Assembly: GCA_010405405.1 (NCBI GenBank)
Contig: MU004230.1
Coordinates: forward strand, 1,323,744 to 1,387,743
From: Microthyrium microscopicum
Taxonomy: Eukaryota; Ascomycota; Dothideomycetes; Microthyriales; Microthyriaceae
Direction of reading: 5' to 3'
DNA length: 64,000 nucleotides
Numbering within the stretch: position 1 is the stretch's first letter; every line of letters begins with the position of its first letter. The notes below the pieces were generated by a model. The model was given only the letters and a program-made list of their open reading frames with translations. It did no database searches and was not told the origin of the DNA. A program made the position numbers and the translations under genes. Of the stretch, positions 24,942 through 34,980 are shown piece by piece.

Positions 24942-25436
24942 GCGACAAGTCGTAGATACTATGCGCCCAAGTCATCAACAACTAAACGACTCTCTCCCGT
25001 CACCTACAATATGTCCCATTGCACTCTTTAACGCAAAAATACTATAATGCCGACCGTATTCTATCCTAGGTCGAGAGTTCTGTGCGCGCACTAAAGCATG
25101 GTGTACTTTGTATAAAGCCCAGAAGTTGATAGACATAATACGGGAGCTTGTAACATATTTTCTGGACCTGCTGGCACCTTGTTGGCAAAGTTGGGCAGGT
25201 ACTCCGCAGACAGATACGATGTCTACAAAGCAGTCGTGCTTTAATCAGAAGGAAGCTGCACGCCTGCCTACGCTTTGATATAAACACAACTTGACCAGGA
25301 AAACCTCTAGTTCTCTCAATCACATCGACCTCTTCAGCTACTCGGTCTGCCACTATAGCGACGCCTCATTTCATTCGTACTATCTTGAAAGAGACCACCA
25401 TTACTACTTCCAGTCACTCACACATCATTTCTAGCA
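24942..25436. other. Intergenic, PWP1 to BTB gene
   Basis: No convincing gene is seen on either strand. It should hold the PWP1 3' end and the BTB gene promoter. Confidence 0.5.
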
Positions 25437-26845
25437 ATGGTAGACACTCATTTCGCCAGGTAAGTGTCCAAGCCGCGTTATCACGAGTTCCCACTGATAT
25501 ATTATCAGGATTATCACATCCGGCGCTTTCACCTTCGTGGTCGGCAAGAACAAACGACCTATATCATTCCATCCGCTTGCTTTTTCGAGGCATTCTCCAG
25601 TAATGGCCGCAATGATCGATGACAACGTGAGCCAAGAGAACTATTTCGCAAATATTCAAGACATAGAGGAAGACGATTTCTTCCGCTTTTGCCAGTGGGC
25701 TTACACTGGCAACTATACGGCACCGAAATCAGAACCGATCGGCACGCTTTCCAACCATTTCGTCCGTGGCGGTGCCAATGCTTCCGTCAACGACAAGAAA
25801 TCCCAGGGCCCAAAGATGTATGCCTGCAAATTCCCACGTTGCACATATTCCAGCAAGCGCGAGTCCAACAGCAAGGTGAGCTTCCCCATGTCTAATCACA
25901 TTTCTTCACGACATCGGATGATACAAAAAACCGTTGCCGTTCTCGTGATACTCAATGGGTACCATAAGACTCGTCCCTAATCCAATGCTATGGATGTCAA
26001 CGAATGCGATGGATGTTTTACAATATCTCCTTCAAAAGACCGTCTGGTCTTCAAAGCGTGTTTGCTCTGTTCGTGATCGTATACTGACTAAATGCAGCAA
26101 CACATGGAAAAGGTACACAACTGGACCGCCGATGAAATCAATCCACCAAAAGTTCCTGGTCGCTACTTGTCGTCATTCTTCGAAGCTAGAGGCGAGCCTG
26201 GCAAGCATGCAAAGAGACTTTGGTCCAAAGCCTGCCGAGACAACCGAGACGCCCCGGCCAAGCGCACCACAATCATTGTTGAGGATGATGGTTAGAATCC
26301 TCCTCACAAGATCGACGCCGAAACAGGTGAGACCGTAGGCGACAGCGAGAACGAAGACATTGAGAAAGAAGTTCCTCACGAAAGGCCCATTTCTCCACAG
26401 CCTGAGACAGAGCCTCTATTCGATGAAGATGAGCCTATCGATCTCGATAGCGCCAAAAATGACTTCACGGCGGTATTTCTTTGTCATGCGCGCCTGTTCC
26501 GATTTGCAAAGAAGTACCAGATCAAGTCATTTCAGAAAACGATTCTAAACAAAACACGCGAAGCTTTACGTGTCGTCGAACTTAACCCGCAACGTAACAA
26601 GGACTTCAATGCCCTTCTCACTGCCGTGTTTTCACGGGAGTACGCGAGGAAGATTGAACTTGGTAAGTCTATGGGTCTGCTATCTCTTGTGATCCATCAA
26701 GTGTGTCTGATCATCATGGAGTGTCTGGTACTCAGTGTCGATCACAGCATCAGATAGCAGTTCTTGCAGTCCGTCGCATTGTCACCAGGATTTACTAACA
26801 GAAGTAGACGACCTGAGAACCATGCTCTTGCTTTCGAATCTCTGA
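25437..26845 (+). CDS. BTB protein with an internal C2H2 zinc finger; in-frame TAG
   Basis: Exons 25437-25459, 25509-25875, 26098-26662 and about 26802-26845. The first part is the N-terminal half of a fungal BTB/POZ fold (FHPLAFSRHSPVMAAM, then FFRFCQWAYTGNY). Joining exons 2 and 3 creates a C2H2 finger, C-x4-C-x12-H-x4-H, with the RESNSKQHMEKVH signature of fungal zinc-finger proteins. The rest of exon 3 returns to BTB-type helices (VFLCHARLFRFAKKYQIKSF). A TAG at 26293-26295 interrupts the frame between finger and second BTB half. A 36-nt GT...AG segment (26291-26326) spans it and its removal keeps the frame, though that is very short for an intron. The gene is either an unusually spliced chimera or a recent nonsense allele. 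Role: probably a transcription or adaptor factor (inference). Confidence 0.6.
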
Positions 26846-27075
26846 ATTGTTTGCCTGGTCAGCTTAGACAATATGTGTGGTGAAAGACTCGGTGTTCCGT
26901 TGTCATTGAAGTAGAGTGGTATTTTTCATTCTTATGGCCGTGTCCGAGAGAAGCATATACAATGGTCATTGCCAATTAGAATCCTTGCTGCTTGTTGAAT
27001 ATCATATCGCTAACCTTACGTCTTGATATACCTGAATAGCAGCCTTATGACTTCGTTACACGGCTGGGAAGTCTC

Positions 27076-28146
27076 CTACCGGTTGACAAGGACATATCTA
27101 TACCGCGCTTTCCCATCGTCCTGTTCCACAATAACCTTGTTCGCCTCTTCCATTAGTCTAGTCGTGGTCCAGCCTTTGATCTTGTTCTTCGCTGCAAACT
27201 CCAACATCTCGTTGATTTCCCAAGGCGGTCCAATGCAACTTCCACCCAGTTTCGCTCCTTTATTCATGAGATGAAAAGCACTGAATCTTGGAAGCTCATC
27301 CTCTGGCGAGCCTATCTGTATAAACTGTCCGTGTGGTGCTAGCAGCGAGAGATAACCAGACAGTGGAAGATCATGCGAAGAAACCGTCGACACAATCAAA
27401 TCAAGCGTCCGCGCATAGGTCGTTTCCCAATCCTTCTCTTCCCCCGTCGCAATGAATCCTGTAGCACCCATCTTCTCCGCGTCCGCTTTCTTCGTTGACG
27501 ACCGCGAGATAGCCACAATCTTCTTCGCACCCATCGCCTTTGCCCACAACAGCCCAAAGTGCCCAAGACCACCCACACCCACTATTCCAACTCTCTTGCC
27601 CGGTCCACATCCATTCCTCTTTAACGGTGAGTACACCGTGATGCCAGCGCACAACATCGGCGCTGCATCAACACTATCCAACCCATCCGGAATCTTAAAC
27701 GTAAAATTCCCCACCGCACGATGAAAATCCGCATACCCACCATACCCCCTCTCCGTCGTTCCTGGCCACTCCATCCCATACGTCGTAATCATGCCCGCGC
27801 AAAAATTCTCATTCCCATCCGCACATTCAGCACAGTCAGGTTTTCTGCAGCTATCGCCCTGTGCGCCAGCGCCAACTCTATCGCCGACTTTGACATGCTT
27901 AACGTTTGCGCCAACGCGGACTGCCGTGCCGACAATTTCGTGGCCTACAACGCAAGGGTAGAGAGTTGCTCCCCAGCCGGAGCGCAGCATGTGGACGTCG
28001 GTGGCACAGACGCCACAGTGGGTGATTTTGATGTCCACGTCGGAGTCTGTGAAGGGGCGAGGGGTGAAGGATTCCCATTTCATGGTGCCGTTGACGCTGG
28101 ATTTGTCGTGGCCTACCCAGCCGTTGAATTCTTCTGTTGTTGACAT
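27076..28146 (-). CDS. Zinc-type NADP alcohol dehydrogenase (cinnamyl/ADH6 family)
   Basis: A single exon of 356 residues, standard for the medium-chain dehydrogenase family. Catalytic zinc ligands are in HCGVCATDVH and GHE. The structural zinc cluster is in the Cys-rich stretch CRKPDCAECADGNENFC. The Rossmann motif is GVGGLGHFG, and SRSS after the second strand favours NADP(H). Closest types are cinnamyl-alcohol dehydrogenase and yeast Adh6/Adh7, which reduce a range of aldehydes in the cytosol. The start codon gives MSTTEEFNGWVGHD, a normal family N-terminus. It ends about 230 bp from the BTB gene and converges with it. Confidence 0.92.
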   Translation of the reverse strand: MSTTEEFNGWVGHDKSSVNGTMKWESFTPRPFTDSDVDIKITHCGVCATDVHMLRSGWGATLYPCVVGHEIVGTAVRVGANVKHVKVGDRVGAGAQGDSCRKPDCAECADGNENFCAGMITTYGMEWPGTTERGYGGYADFHRAVGNFTFKIPDGLDSVDAAPMLCAGITVYSPLKRNGCGPGKRVGIVGVGGLGHFGLLWAKAMGAKKIVAISRSSTKKADAEKMGATGFIATGEEKDWETTYARTLDLIVSTVSSHDLPLSGYLSLLAPHGQFIQIGSPEDELPRFSAFHLMNKGAKLGGSCIGPPWEINEMLEFAAKNKIKGWTTTRLMEEANKVIVEQDDGKARYRYVLVNR

Positions 28147-29013
28147 GGCTGTGAGATTGGCAGTCTTCTTTCTGGGGTTTACACAGATTTGTGCGGTGAT
28201 GGAAGGCGTATGTATTTTCCTGGTAGTATTGATGAAGCCAAATGACTAGCAAATAGTATGAGATGAGAAGCTCAATATAAACTAATCGGTGACGTTTGAT
28301 AGAAATATGGAGCTGGATGTACATATCCGAGGATGTGTAAAGCGGCTCTAAAAGTGCGTTCTCAGGATTAAAAATGGTGAAGATTTATACTCTTTTCACT
28401 TTAAACAGATGCTTTCGGTAGAGATGTTGAAAATAACCACATTTTCTATGCATGTACAAACACAATTGTTATCAAAGTATATACATTATGAAAATATAGC
28501 ATGATTGGTGAGGATGGTAACAATTGTAGAACGATATTAGTCCTTCTTAAAAGGTAAAAAGTGCTAGTCCCAACCAGTTCTATTGATTCCGTAGATCTTG
28601 AAGCAGAAATGTTGTTGAAACTCACGTTCGGAAATAATCCGAGATGCACTTTGATGGCGTTCTGGCTGTCAGCAACGGCAACAACCGCATCCAATCCAGC
28701 CATGTAATTCGCGCCACATATAGCCATATTCTTTGACAATCGCACATGCTCTGATGGTCATTGGCTCTTCTAAAGCATGGACTGAACGGTTGAATCCGAA
28801 CTCAAACGAAGAATGGGGATGTCAAGAATCCCATTTGAATTCGAGGCGTCCCCTCTTTTCTTCGCCAGCATTTCCACGATACTTCAAAGAGATGCATGAT
28901 ATGCGCGTACGCTTGAATTTATAGTGCTTACTGTTTTATGCTGGAAACTGTGTTGATGAGATGAGTAGTGGATATCGCCGTCGTAACGCTTTCGAACATA
29001 CCTTCTAGTCAGC
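28147..29013. other. Intergenic, ADH to membrane protein
   Basis: This gap between two divergent genes holds both promoters. Short open frames show no domains or conserved motifs. I see no RNA gene or repeat. Confidence 0.5.
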
Positions 29014-30294
29014 ATGAAGTTCTTATTCAATTACCAGTCCCAAGGCATCGCCTTTGGTGACTGGATTACACTTCTGACGCTATGTCTTGCTCCGGTAGTT
29101 GCTCATATTCTCGCTGGCACCCCTTCTCCTGGTAAGCGATGCACAATAAACCTTCGGCTACCCCTTAACTAATATATTTGGTCAGTAATATTTTCAACTC
29201 GCCCGCCGCGCTGGATGAATCGCATTGGGCACTACAATCCAACATCGATCATATGGCGATACTTTGTCATATTCGACCGACGAATGCGCTGCCGAAACTG
29301 GACCGTATCGGATCTCGCTGCGACAAATGCGCACTTTTGGGTAGACAATGCATGGGATGGAAGCGAAGAGATGATGTTACGAAGCCGCGGATTCTCGAGC
29401 CATCTGCCAGATAGATCTTACGTTCACGCGCTCTCTGGATCCGCCATCAAGACAATCATTGTCGCATTACAAGGCGCACAAGCACTGTACTCTGTCATCG
29501 CTGCCCAATTTACAGCCGAATATCTCGGCAACACAAGTTTAGCGACCGTATTCTTGCCGTTGGCAATTCTCGGTCTTCTGAGACTACCCGCAGCGCCATG
29601 GATATCCGATGATTGGGTGTACTCAAACGATTGTGCTATGGACATACGGCCTCGAAGCAAAAAACCGGAAGCTGGAAATTTTGACGAGAAAGTCCCACTG
29701 GAAGAATTGACTGCGTCGCGGAGCTCAACTTTGGACGTCACACCACTTGAAGATGAAGCAATCGCTGGTCGATTCCGTTCATCCAAAGGACCCATCGGAA
29801 TACTCACACGCGTCGTCTACCTCACCATCAACTTGGCTCTAGCTGGCTACGCAACATACCAAGCAGCGCCCGTTGCCGATGGCCAAATGTCAGCCACCCT
29901 CTACGCACAGATAATCTTCTTCGCGATCCTATTCATCTCAACATCATTTATATCCGCCTTCTACTTCTTGGGCGGAAAATCAAAGACGACGATCATTCCC
30001 TGCATCGATTCACCGTGGTACAAAGCATATACGGCGCTGATATTCCTAGGCATGATACTACTGATAACACTCGGCGCAATTGAAACGAGAAAGACCTGGT
30101 GTGGAGAATGGACGACATATCCGTTGACAGTGCCGGGTCATCCAGATCAAGTGTTCAATTTTTGCGGACCAGCATTTTTTCTAAGGACGAGTAATTTGAC
30201 TGTCAGTGATGCCAACCACAATAGGACTATATCGTTGAGTAATTTTGACGGTGTGCTTAGTGGGAATTGGTCTTTTGTTAATGGTATTTTGTAG
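29014..30294 (+). CDS. Multi-span membrane protein of unknown function
   Basis: Two exons (29014-29131 and 29186-30294) give about 408 residues. The start MKFLFNYQSQGIAFGDWI leads into a first hydrophobic span (LTLCLAPVVAHILAG). After the RPPRWMNRIGHYNPTSIIWRY segment come about five more spans (IKTIIVALQGAQALYSVIAA; TVFLPLAILGLLRLP; VYLTINLALAGYA; IIFFAILFISTSFISAFYFL; ALIFLGMILLITLGAI). Two Asn-rich glycosylation-like sites lie near the C-terminus. A polar acidic loop (about residues 185-235) separates spans 3 and 4. I do not recognise the family. The intron is 54 bp with an ACTAATAT branch region. Confidence 0.7.
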
Positions 30295-32712
30295 AATATA
30301 GAATGCAAAAACACTTGCTGTTGATATCAGTACCACGGAGTTGTGCTTTGATACCGCTGTAGGCTGCACATAATGGACAGGTAATCGATCACAAGGGATT
30401 GCCCAGTCAGTTCAGCTGGGTGTTAGAGCATTCGTGTCCCGGAGTTGCTGTTATGTATGATTCATAGGCGTAAGATTGAGGGTATTTGTAATTTCCCTGT
30501 ACTTCTAGAACATAATTTCTTCAGCCATGGAAGGCAAGGAATGTTGAAAGCGTTCATGGGGCTTGATGAAGCAAATTACAGGGCATCATGTCAGATTTGT
30601 AGATCCTGTTGTCCTGACTGGGCGAAATCGTGGTGTTTGAAGTTGACTCGAGTCGAGTCTGTAATTGTTTGACATGATATCAAACGTCTGAGTTGATATC
30701 GTAAATCCGCGATGTTTGCGACCAGCTGTCGTGTTCAGATAAACTTAAAGCAACAGTTCAGTGTTAGGCATCAAGATTGGCGATTCTGGGCCAGAAGCAG
30801 GATCAAGGATGCTGTATTTTCGATCCACAAAACCAAGAGTGGTGGGATTGAAACGAGATGAGAGGCGAGACGAGGAGAAGGCGACGTTGTGTTTTGAAAC
30901 GCGACTATTCCTAAAAGAATTCAGTGGCTTGAGCTTAAATGCAGTGAGCCAATCACAGCATCAAGCACAGCAGTGTCAGACGCGGAGCTAGCCGCAAGAA
31001 CAAACATTTTGCAGGGAAGAAGGCGCAAGACAGGCGACTGCAGGTTGTGCCGCTTGTTGTGCCTTGTCTTCGCTTTTGCGTGCTGCCCCTGAATAATGAA
31101 TCTCCCCTTTTCAGCCTTGAGATACTTTTGAGCTTTTTGAAGGGGAGGTTGAGGCTCCACTTACGCGCAGTGCAAAGACCTGCAAGACCTGCCTGTGGTA
31201 ACACACACCGTTCCAGTCTATCGCTGTTGTATCATTCTCACTGATGTACTCGTAATACGTATATGTATGCCATCGGCATTTCAAGCGAGAAAACAAAACT
31301 GATCCCAATAACCAGGTCCAAATATTGCAGTCGGAATGGAATAATGGCTCAAACATGGGTCTATCTTCAAGCGTACCGTAATCCTACTATTTCTGGGGTC
31401 AAGTTCAAGATAGTCTGGCAGGAATAGATTTTAGCTGGACTTCGGAGGATGCAGCCAGTAGACGTTAAGCATCCTTTTATGGTGCATCCACTCTTTGAGC
31501 CTTGTGCCAGTGTGATATCCCCTCTCCCCACCTTGCGCTCTTAGCCTCTTAGACTTTTAGACTCTTACCAAGGGTGCAGGTGGTGTGCCTTGCAAGTTGC
31601 TGTACGAACCAAGTAAGTACCTGCATACGCTGCATCGCCCATTTTGTTGTCCTCCCAACGACCTTTGCATTCCACTGACCATCTTTCTCTCTCCTTCCTC
31701 TTCTTATCCAATGCTTTTCTTCTTTTCCCTCATTTAACCACATTCCTTTGCTTGTTTGTTGAAGAGGCCTTGTGCCCTTCGTTCTTTCTCTCATACATTC
31801 GTCACTGCACATTGAATTTGCACCACGACTACCCTGCCCTAGCTGCGCTCTGGGCCCCTTCAAACCACTCTCTTACCACGTGCTGTTCACCATATACTGT
31901 ACTTTCGCGGCCTGGCAGTTCGCGTCGCATTCATCCATACCATATTTCACTCATCGACAAATTTTCCTATCGCTGGCACCGGAGCGTCATCCTTCCTGTT
32001 GTGTACCAAGTAAATCGGCAAGGAACTACGCTTGTGCTGGCTCGTACCAAAACCACAGTCTGCAGTATCACCGCACAACCCTCCTTCCTGTTATAGAAGG
32101 AGCAATATCAACTCCCATAATAGCTGGCTAATTTTATGTGCTTGGACAACATATCTGCTCCTGTCAAAGTCTTGTTTTAATCCACAACGACTTTGTTCCA
32201 ACCGTGCTGGTTCATCACACCATCAAAAGTCTGGGAACAATAAACGAGATCGAAACAGTCGACAGTTCCTCTAAAACACTGCCCCAACTACCGACTGGAT
32301 AATTTCACTTTTACCCTGGTGTCTTTATCCTTGCCAACTCTATCGGATCTGATATAGGGTTTTCAATATCTCGTGATCCCATCATTGGCTGGATACATAA
32401 TATCGCAAGGCCAGAGCTTGGAAATAAGCACCTATTTCGCCGTTGTTACCTTTAAGAAGGCCTGCAATCACTTTATTCGGTGCTTGATCAACCCTTCATA
32501 CCTTGGGGATTGGATCTTTATCTCAGCACGCTATACTTCCTACTGACATTACGTCTATTCTCGGACCTACCAAAAGTCGCTGCGCGACCTGTGTGCTTCG
32601 ATTCCTCTTACTCGAGGCTTCTACATTCTAACCCTCCTTTGGTACACTACCTATTTTGCAACCACACAAACTCACTCTTCACCCACGGTTCACTGTGTGA
32701 TATTCAGTCACC
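30295..32712. promoter_or_regulatory. Long non-coding region with pyrimidine-rich leader
   Basis: No supported gene lies here. From about 31640 to 32700 the + strand is notably C/T-rich, with many TTCCT, CTTCTT and CCTTCC runs. This is typical of long 5' leaders of regulated fungal genes, and it feeds into the start at 32713. Several ATGs with short frames could act as upstream ORFs. The leader interpretation is inference. Confidence 0.4.
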
Positions 32713-33750
32713 ATGTCTTTATCAAGAGGTCTCACCACCCGCTCGAAGCAGCAAGACCACTCCCAACAATCAACCACCATGCCGTTTCCAAATCTACTCA
32801 AGAAGTCGTCGACAAAGACACCGGAAAGAAAGATCTCAATAGCACATATTTCATCACCCACACTGCTATCAACCACCAACGTACAGACACTTAACCACCC
32901 AAGCATCAAGGCAGCAAGACAAATACGCAAAGTCCCATCCCTCGCATCAACTTCATCCGCCCATACAGATCTCGACTCAGATGGCTCCTCCGTATCGCCA
33001 CGCTCACGTGGAACCTCATTCACCGATCACTCCTCCGTAGGCTCCACGCCATCATCACCCAAGCCTGGTGAAGCGCGCTTCGCAAGTTACAGCAGCACAA
33101 AGTCATCACCACCTCCGCCACGCCGCGCCGCTTCATCGTCGAACATAAAGCAGCGCGCGCTATCATTCGAGCCCTCACCATCCGTCCCATCACGCGCCCC
33201 AGCACACAGCAAAATCGCCCACGAACAACTCGCCCGGAAACGCAGCCTCCAAACCATGAACACGTGGCAAGATCCTGCGCGCTCCGTACCTGCCGTGCCC
33301 GCCATTCCCTCCACACACATTGAAAAGCGTACATCACGGGATCTATTCAACAGCTGGTTCGATAGCCCGCCAATGCCCTCTAGTACCAACAGCCTCAAGA
33401 CCAGCAGTGTACAGAGCTCACATAGCGGTTCCCACACCTCTCACAGTGGCTCACATAGTTCACGCAGCACGACCACCAGCACATTTAGCACCGGCAGCCA
33501 GCATTCGCAGACAACGCACCCATTCGGCAAAGAACTCATGCAACTGGACGAAATCGCAGAAGAATTCGGCGGCGCAGTCCGCGATGCAGAGCGGCAAGCA
33601 GACGCGCGCGCCATGGCACAGAAAGGGCTAGTCAAGGTCTCAGCAAACGATTATATACGGGATATAGAGCCGTTATTTGAGCGATTATTTGTGTGGCGGA
33701 CGTCAAGGGCGCCGCCGATGAGTCAGTCTATGGGTGCAGGCTGGATATGA
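32713..33750 (+). CDS. Ser-rich disordered protein with conserved-looking C-terminal helix
   Basis: A single exon of 345 residues; a second ATG at codon 23 (MPFPNLLKKSSTK) is an equally good start. Most of the protein is Ser/Pro/Thr-rich and likely disordered, with SP/TP sites that could be phosphorylated. A His/Ser tract (SSHSGSHTSHSGSHSSRS) lies near residue 240. The last 75 residues are different: ELMQLDEIAEEFGGAVRDAE followed by a helical, charged segment ending at FERLFVWRT. I do not recognise the family. This end is probably a short interaction domain. It lies downstream of a long pyrimidine-rich leader, which suggests regulated expression. Confidence 0.6.
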   Translation: MSLSRGLTTRSKQQDHSQQSTTMPFPNLLKKSSTKTPERKISIAHISSPTLLSTTNVQTLNHPSIKAARQIRKVPSLASTSSAHTDLDSDGSSVSPRSRGTSFTDHSSVGSTPSSPKPGEARFASYSSTKSSPPPPRRAASSSNIKQRALSFEPSPSVPSRAPAHSKIAHEQLARKRSLQTMNTWQDPARSVPAVPAIPSTHIEKRTSRDLFNSWFDSPPMPSSTNSLKTSSVQSSHSGSHTSHSGSHSSRSTTTSTFSTGSQHSQTTHPFGKELMQLDEIAEEFGGAVRDAERQADARAMAQKGLVKVSANDYIRDIEPLFERLFVWRTSRAPPMSQSMGAGWI

Positions 33751-34980
33751 TGATGACGATGAGAGAAGCATATTTCACGATTTTGATGTGTGTGGACCGA
33801 TTTAATTGTGGCTTTTTTTTGGTCACGTTTTCTTGATGCAGGCATGAGAGATTTTTGATCTGCCGAATTTTATTGTGGTCCGTCTAGGTAACCAGTAATG
33901 CGAAATACCCGAGAATGAATGTTCAGATACATATTACGGCTGATGATGCCATTTTCTTGGTGATGATAGGGTATTATTTCGTATGAATATATTATACTTG
34001 ATGAGAAACTGATTTGAGACGTTGGTTGTGTGTTTCGTGAACGTCTTCTGTGTCAACTGTTGATAAGCTTTGTTTCGAAACGGTTTGTCACGGCCATCTG
34101 GGAAATGACAGCTATAGGAAGACGATCTTTAGTATAGGGCTGATCGTTACTGCTAGACTATTGTTCCTGTAATTCAGTTTGTGTTCAGTTCTCACCCATG
34201 AAGCGTTATACAAGTTTATGGTTGAAAAACTGGACCTCGGCACATTTCGAGAGCGAGTGATTGGGCTACTAATCAGCCTTTTTTCAGCCTGATGATGCTA
34301 AATCCTTGAATATCTCAACTTCAGCCCCCCAAAGCTTCGTTGTCTGCATTCAAACCGATTTTTTACCTCCACTTCCGGCAATTTCCCCTCAAAACCTTAC
34401 CAGAGAAAATGACAAAAAGTTCACCACACATCTGAGGGAAACTCTAAGATGTGTGGTTATGAAAATCAGAAGAACTGATTTTACTGCAAGCGGGGTTCGA
34501 ACTGGGCCTGTTCAGAACACACTTTCGCTAGACTTGGGTTGGACTACTCCCTTATTTACGCATCGGGTTAGCTCTATCAGCTTCTTTCGAGATTCGAAGG
34601 GATAGTAAACACCGATTTTTGCGACCAGTATCCTTAAAAGGATATCAGCAAACTGCCGAGTATTTGTAAATAACCCACAGACGTTTGATCAAAAAATGTG
34701 TTTATCTGTATTCTCATAGAGCTCCAAAACAATGAAAAGCAGTTTGTGTCAGCCATGAACATGATAATTGCTTTGAGGTAGAAAATGAGAAAAATGTTTC
34801 CCTTTAACGAGTAGTTGTCGATTTGACTAGAGAATTCGAGTTCACATGTACGAGATAAATGACATGAATCAAAATGATATGAATAAGAATGATATGACAT
34901 GTATATGCAACATGTAGTCTACAAGGCTCCAAACGCCTGCCATTTATGCAATTGATTCTTGATATTCAAATTCCAGAAGG
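33751..34980. other. Intergenic, Ser-rich gene to DPAP
   Basis: This is the tail-to-tail gap of two convergent genes. No coding frame has support. A B-box-like GGTTCGAAC at 34493-34501 does not fold into a tRNA. Nothing else is seen. Confidence 0.5.

Noticed and set aside
31644-32131. Overlapping frames of 119-150 codons
   Set aside because: They follow C/T-rich composition (Leu/Ser/Phe/Pro-rich in all frames) and look like leader sequence.
34480-34570. tRNA-like sequence around GGTTCGAAC
   Set aside because: A B-box-like core is present, but the T-stem does not pair on either strand and there is no acceptor stem.
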